Part shown: positions 31,868 through 36,585 of the stretch, one piece after another
Layout: each line of letters opens with the position of its first letter
Numbering within the stretch: the first letter of the stretch is position 1
Source of the DNA: Symsagittifera roscoffensis
Taxonomy: Eukaryota; Xenacoelomorpha; Acoela; Convolutidae
Length of the DNA stretch: 36,585 nucleotides
NCBI RefSeq assembly: GCF_963678635.1
Contig: NW_026971080.1
Span: 1 to 36,585, forward strand
Reading direction: 5' to 3'
Position numbers and translations under genes: made by a program
The notes under the pieces: model-generated
Told to the model about the DNA's origin: nothing
The model's input: the letters and a program-made list of their open reading frames with translations, nothing else
Database searches by the model: none

Positions 31868-34108
31868 ACAGTGGTCTTGGGACAGTGGTCTTGGGACAGT
31901 GGTCTTGGGACAGTGGTCTTGGGACACTGGTCTTGGGACAGTGGTCTTGGGACAGTGGTCTTGGCACACTGGTCTTGGGAAGGTGCAGTCTTGGGACAGT
32001 CTTGGGCCAGAGCAGTCTTGGTACGACACAGTATTGGGACACTGGTCTTGGGACAGTGGTCTTGGGACAGTGGTCTTGGCACACTGGTCTTGGGAAGGTG
32101 CAGTCTTGGGACAGTCTTGGGCCAGAGCAGTCTTGGTACGACACAGTATTGGGACACTGGTCTTGGGACAGTAGTCTTGGGACAGTGGTCTTGGGACAGT
32201 GGTCTTGGGACAGTAGTCTTGGGACAGTGGTCTTGGGACAGTGGTCTTGGGACAGTGGTCTTGGGACACGGGTCTTGGGACAGTGGTCTTGGGACAGTGG
32301 TCTTGGGACACTGGTCTTGGGACAGTGGTCTTGGGACAGTGGTCTTGGGACACTTGTCTTGGGACAGTTGTCTTGGGACAGTGTCTTGGGACAGTGGTCT
32401 TAGGACACTGGTCTTGGGACACTGGTCTTGGGACAGTGGTCTTGGGACAGTGGTTCTGGGACAGTGGTCTTGGGACACTGGTCCTGGGACAGTAGTCTTG
32501 GGACAGTAGTCTTGGGACAGCAGTCTTAGGACAGTAGTCTTGGGACAGTAGTCTTGGGACAGTGGTCTTGGGACACTGGTCTTGGGACAGTGGTCTTGGG
32601 CGCTGGTCTTGGGAAAGTGGTCTTGGGACAGTGGTCTGGAACAGTGGTCTTGGGACACTTGTCTTGGGACAGTTGTCTTGGGACAGTGGTCTTGGGACAG
32701 TGGTCTTAGGACACTGGTCTTGGGACACTGGTCTTGGGACAGTGGTCTTGGGACAGTGGTCTTGGGACAGTGGTCTTGGGACAGTGGTCTTGGGACACTG
32801 GTCTTGGGACAGTAGTCTTGGGACAATAGTCTTGGGACAGCAGTCTTACGACAGTAGTCTTGGGACAGTAGTCTTGGGACAGTGGTCTTGGGACACTGGT
32901 CTTGGGACAGTGGTCTTGGGCGCTGGTCTTGGGAAAGTGGTCTTGGGACAGTGGTCTTGAACAGTGGTCTTGGGACACTGGTCTTGGGACAGTAGTCTTG
33001 GGACAGTGGTCTTGGGACACTGGTCTTGGGACAGTGGTCTTGGGACACTGGTCTTGGGCGCTGGTCTTGGGAAAGTGGTCTTGGGACAGTGGTCTGGAAC
33101 AGTGGTCTTGGGACACTGGTCTTGGGACAGTAGTCTTGGGACAGTGGTCTTGGGCGCTGGTCTTGGGAAAGTGGTCTTGGGACAGTGGTCTGGAACAGTG
33201 GTCTTGGGACACTGGTCTTGGGACAGTAGTCTTGGGACAGTGGTCTTGGGACACTGGTCTTGGGACAGTGGTCTTGGGACAGTGGTCTTGGGACAGTGGT
33301 CTTGGGACACTGGTCTTGGGACAGTAGTCTTGGGACAATAGTCTTGGGACAGCAGTCTTACGACAGTAGTCTTGGGACAGTAGTCTTGGGACAGTGGTCT
33401 TGGGACACTGGTCTTGGGACAGTGGTCTTGGGCGCTGGTCTTGGGAAAGTGGTCTTGGGACAGTGGTCTTGAACAGTGGTCTTGGGACACTGGTCTTGGG
33501 ACAGTAGTCTTGGGACAGTGGTCTTGGGACACTGGTCTTGGGACAGTGGTCTTGGGACACTGGTCTTGGGCGCTGGTCTTGGGAAAGTGGTCTTGGGACA
33601 GTGGTCTGGAACAGTGGTCTTGGGACACTGGTCTTGGGACAGTAGTCTTGGGACAGTGGTCTTGGGCGCTGGTCTTGGGAAAGTGGTCTTGGGACAGTGG
33701 TCTGGAACAGTGGTCTTGGGACACTGGTCTTGGGACAGTAGTCTTGGGACAGTGGTCTTGGGACACTGGTCTTGGGACAGTGGTCTTGGGACAGTGGTCT
33801 TAGGACAGTGGTCTTGGGACACTGGTCTTGAACAGTGGTCTTGGGACACTGGTCTTGGGACAGTAGTCTTGGGACAGTGGTCTTGGGACACTGGTCTTGG
33901 GACAGTGGTCTTGGGACAGTGGTCTTGGGACAGTGGTCTTGAACAGTGGTCTTGGGACACTGGTCTTGGGACAGTAGTCTTGGGACAGTGGTCTTGGGAC
34001 AATGGTCTTGGGACAGTGGTCTTGGGACAGTGGTCTTGGGACACTGGTCTTGAACAGTGGTCTTGGGACACTGGTCTTGGGACAGTAGTCTTGGGACAGT
34101 GGTCTTGG
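31868..34108. repeat. 14-bp minisatellite array 1 (about 2.2 kb, roughly 160 units)
   Basis: Consensus GGTCTTGGGACAGT. Common variants are GGTCTTGGGACACT, AGTCTTGGGACAGT, the shortened GGTCTTGGGCGCT and GGTCTGGAACAGT, and GGTCTTGGGAAAGT. Variants recur in fixed order, giving higher-order repeats. A block with ACAATAG then TCTTACGACAG occurs at 32821-32850 and again 512 bp later. The consensus lacks stop codons in all six frames, which is why reading frames of up to 398 codons appear on both strands. Those frames begin with GTG, CTG or similar, not ATG. I do not call any of them a gene. Confidence 0.95.
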
Positions 34109-34350
34109 GTAACTAGGGGGACAAAAACAAGAAAAAAGTATAGAAAAAGGAACAAAAACCATAAAACAAAAAATGACAGTGACATTGATACCAGATTAGT
34201 TGGATCAAACCTTTATATTAATTAAATAGTATACCCATACTGTTTTATAAGACCGATCGTTTCAATCAATCTAGCAATCTAAACCAGTAACTTCAATAAG
34301 GTGCCCAAGTGAGGGGCGTTGTTAAGGGTTTTCAGATAGCTTGCAACCTA

Positions 34351-34557
34351 GCCGGACCACTAGGAAACTTGACTGGAAGAGGTGTCCAGCCGAGTGGGAA
34401 AGTGGTTCACAAGGACAGAGCCGGACCACTAGGAGAATTGACTGGAAGAGGTGTCCAGCCGAGTGGGAAAGTGGTTCACAAGGACTGAGCTTAACCGCTA
34501 GGAGACTTGACTGGAAGAGGTGACCAGCCAAATGGGAAAGAGGTGCTGGTGTCAAGT
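34351..34557. repeat. Three 69-bp tandem repeats
   Basis: Units begin at 34351, 34420 and 34489 (GCCGGACCACTAGGA, third unit diverged to GCTTAACCGCTAGGA) and share GACTGGAAGAGGTG and CCAGCC..TGGGAAAG. 69 is a multiple of three, so both strands stay open (34341-34523 plus, 34555-34322 minus), but nothing identifies a protein. Confidence 0.85.
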
Positions 34558-34559
34558 GC

Positions 34560-35448
34560 AGTGCAAGTCAAGGGGACAACCAGCACGGGATCGCAACAAG
34601 AGGAGAACGCACACGGGTTTTCTCAAGTTGGACAAACGGGTATCGTTAAGATCCACATTACATTATAAGAAATAAGTGTAAAATTGGATAAGCGGAGCCC
34701 CATTGTTTTGAGGAAGTTTTTACACAAGCAGGCCTGGAAACAGGTCTACGGTTTTCTCTCGAAAGGTTTAGCACCCGGCGCTTAAGGGATTTTTCGGCTT
34801 AAGAGGGGAGCTAAAGAGGGGGGAGGTTAGAAGGGGGGCTGGTTAGGTTAAAGGTTGGTGGTTGTAAAGTGTAAAAAGGGGGACACATTAGAGTAACTAA
34901 TTGTTCGGCATCGTCGATTTAGTTATATTAGATACTTACACGCGTTGGTTATAAGAAGCGGATATCCAAATTTAACATTGAGTTAAGGTAGGCACCCTGA
35001 TCGGATCGGTAGGGGGGAACGGACATAGACAGTTTTTGTGATACCCCATAAGATCGCTAGCAGGGGGGAGGAAAACGCGTGGCAATCGGGTACCAGAAAT
35101 TTTTTCGGACAAAGGTTGACATCAGTCAGCTTTGAATTTTAGGTGGGTTCATCTCTCTGTTTTTGAAGTTTTTCCTGTTTAAATTTTTACGTTTTGGTGA
35201 AAATTTGTTGTTAGTATTTGAACGAACAGGTGATCACAAGATACCTGCGAAGAAGTTGGGGTTTCAAATAGCCTGAAACAACGAAAAGGAGATAAATACA
35301 GGAGGGTCACTATTTGGATTTTGGCCATTAAAATAGGGATTTTGGGAAAATTTTTACTAGAACTCAAGTGGTGGTACACGGTAGAGTGGTTCTAAAAAGT
35401 CCCCACAACGAAGAAGAAGAGATACTACTATCCAGACACTTAGTGACA
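34560..35448. other. Spacer between minisatellite arrays, G-rich in part
   Basis: No gene seen. From about 34800 to 34870 the plus strand has G runs of 4, 6 and 6 separated by about 9 bases. More G5-G6 runs occur near 34880, 35010 and 35060. The rest is ordinary AT-rich sequence with no match to the other repeats in the window. Confidence 0.4.
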
Positions 35449-36585
35449 AGTCTTGGGACAGTACCAAAGAAGTCTTGGGACATTGCAGTCTATGGACTGT
35501 CATGGAGCACTACAGTCTTGGGACAGTCTTGGGACAGTGCAGTTTTGGGACAGTCTTGGGACGGTGCAGTCTTGGGACAGTCTTGGGCCAGAGCAGTCTT
35601 GGTACGACACAGTATTGGGACACTGGTCTTGGGACAGTAGTCTCGGGACAGCAGTCTTGGGACAGTGGTCTTGGGACAGTGGTCTTGGGACAGTGGTCTT
35701 GGGACAGTGGTCTTGGGACAGTGGTCTTGGGACAGTGGTCTTGGGACAGTGGTCTTGGGACAGTGGTCTTGGGACACTGGTCTTGGGACAGTGGTCTTGG
35801 GACAGTGGTCTTGGGACAGTGGTCTTGGGAGACTGGTCTTGGGACAGTGGTCTTGGGACAGTGGTCTTGGGACACTGGTCTTGGGACAGTGGTATTGGGA
35901 CACTGGTCTTGGGACAGTGGTCTTGGGACACTGGTCTTGGGACAGTGGTCTTGGGACAGTGGTCTTGGGACACTGGTCTTGGGACACTGGTCTTGGGACA
36001 GTAGTCTTGGGACAGTAGTCTTGGGACAGCAGTCTCGGGACAGTAGTCTTGGGACAGTAGTCTTGGGACAGTGGTCTTGGGACACTGGTCTTGGGACAGT
36101 GGTCTTGGGCACTGGTCTTGGGAAAGTGGTCTTGGGACAGTGGTCTTGAACAGTGGTCTTGGGACAGTAGTCTTGGGGACAGTGGTCTTGGGACACTGGT
36201 CTTGGGACAGTGGTCCTGGGACAGTGGTCTTGGGACAGTGGTCTTGGGACAGTGGTCTTGGGACACTGGTCTTGGGACAGTAGTCTTGGGACAGTGGTCT
36301 TGGGCGCTGGTCTTGGGAAAATGGTCTTGGGACAGTGGTCTTGAACAGTGGTCTTGGGACAGTGGTCTTGGGACAGTGTTCTTGGGACACTGGTCTTGGG
36401 ACAGTGGTCTTGGGACAGTGGTCTTGGCACACTGGTCTTGGGAAGGTGCAGTCTTGGGACAGTCTTGGGCCAGAGCAGTCTTGGTACGACACAGTATTGG
36501 GACACTGGTCTTGGGACAGTAGTCTTGGGACAGCAGTCTTGGGACAGTGGTCTTGGGACAGTGGTCTTGGGACAGTGGTCTTGGG
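35449..36585. repeat. 14-bp minisatellite array 2 (runs past the window end)
   Basis: Same GGTCTTGGGACAGT family as array 1, roughly 80 units in view. The left edge (35449-35580) is degenerate, with AGTCTTGGGAC units separated by irregular spacers. It carries the same rare composite block (CTTGGGCCAGAGCAGTCTTG then GTACGACACAGTATTGGG) at 35582 and 36464 that array 1 carries at 32001 and 32116, so the arrays share one origin. Confidence 0.95.

Noticed and set aside
31742-33048. Long reading frames of 328-398 codons encoding PRPLSQDHCPKT-type repeats as genes
   Set aside because: They arise because the 14-bp unit has no stops in any frame, they occur on both strands at once, and they start at CTG or GTG instead of ATG.
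34341-34555. 69-bp repeats as a coding repeat protein
   Set aside because: Both strands are open simply because the period is a multiple of three; no start context or domain supports a gene.
31868-36585. CRISPR array
   Set aside because: Direct repeats of 14 bp without unique spacers in AT-rich eukaryotic DNA with no cas genes; a minisatellite explains it fully.

Overview
This window looks like repeat-rich nuclear DNA from an invertebrate animal. The base composition is AT-rich and almost everything recognisable is a decayed transposable element or a tandem repeat. There is no bacterial-style gene organisation, no rRNA or tRNA gene that I can see, and no intact host gene. I cannot name the species. 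One ORF1 domain recalls, from memory, a protein family common in nematode genomes, but that is weak evidence.

Region by region: (1) 1-2.6 kb holds minus-strand Ty3/Gypsy pol debris: RNase H, then reverse transcriptase, then (out of the usual order) an integrase core. (2) 3.37-3.65 kb holds a plus-strand non-LTR RT scrap with a FADD box. (3) 4.0-6.9 kb is a patchwork of old repeats: a foldback pair, two direct-repeat families, and one copy (5.05-5.59 kb) of a repeat that recurs at 31.25-31.85 kb with a conserved hairpin. (4) 7.1-31.25 kb is a segmental-duplication mosaic built from one minus-strand non-LTR retroelement of CR1/Jockey-like layout (ORF1 with an N-terminal domain, a PHD finger and an RRM-like domain; ORF2 with APE-type endonuclease and RT). 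It is present as copy A (about 7.1-11.2 kb), a 3' fragment (13.7-14.5 kb), copy B (about 15.95-20.2 kb) and a 5' half, copy C (about 28.6-31.25 kb). Between these copies lie a small hAT-type nonautonomous DNA transposon with terminal inverted repeats and an 8-bp target-site duplication, a degenerate satellite of about 140-bp units, and plus-strand RT scraps. A chimaeric 2.7-kb unit made of retroelement endonuclease, transposon right arm, satellite and endonuclease-RT linker is repeated in tandem three times plus a partial copy (20.55-29 kb). (5) 31.87-34.1 kb and 35.45 kb to the window end are two arrays of a 14-bp minisatellite (consensus GGTCTTGGGACAGT), separated by 1.3 kb that contains three 69-bp repeats and G-rich sequence.

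Nothing here works together as a pathway. The coherent story is genomic. The retroelement copies share the same inactivating lesions (RT catalytic box changed to ADE in all three RT copies, an endonuclease Trp codon changed to a stop in every copy, and a shared homopolymer frameshift). They were therefore multiplied by DNA-level duplication, not by fresh retrotransposition. Most apparent long reading frames, including those near 400 codons in the minisatellite, are by-products of repeats and lack ATG starts.
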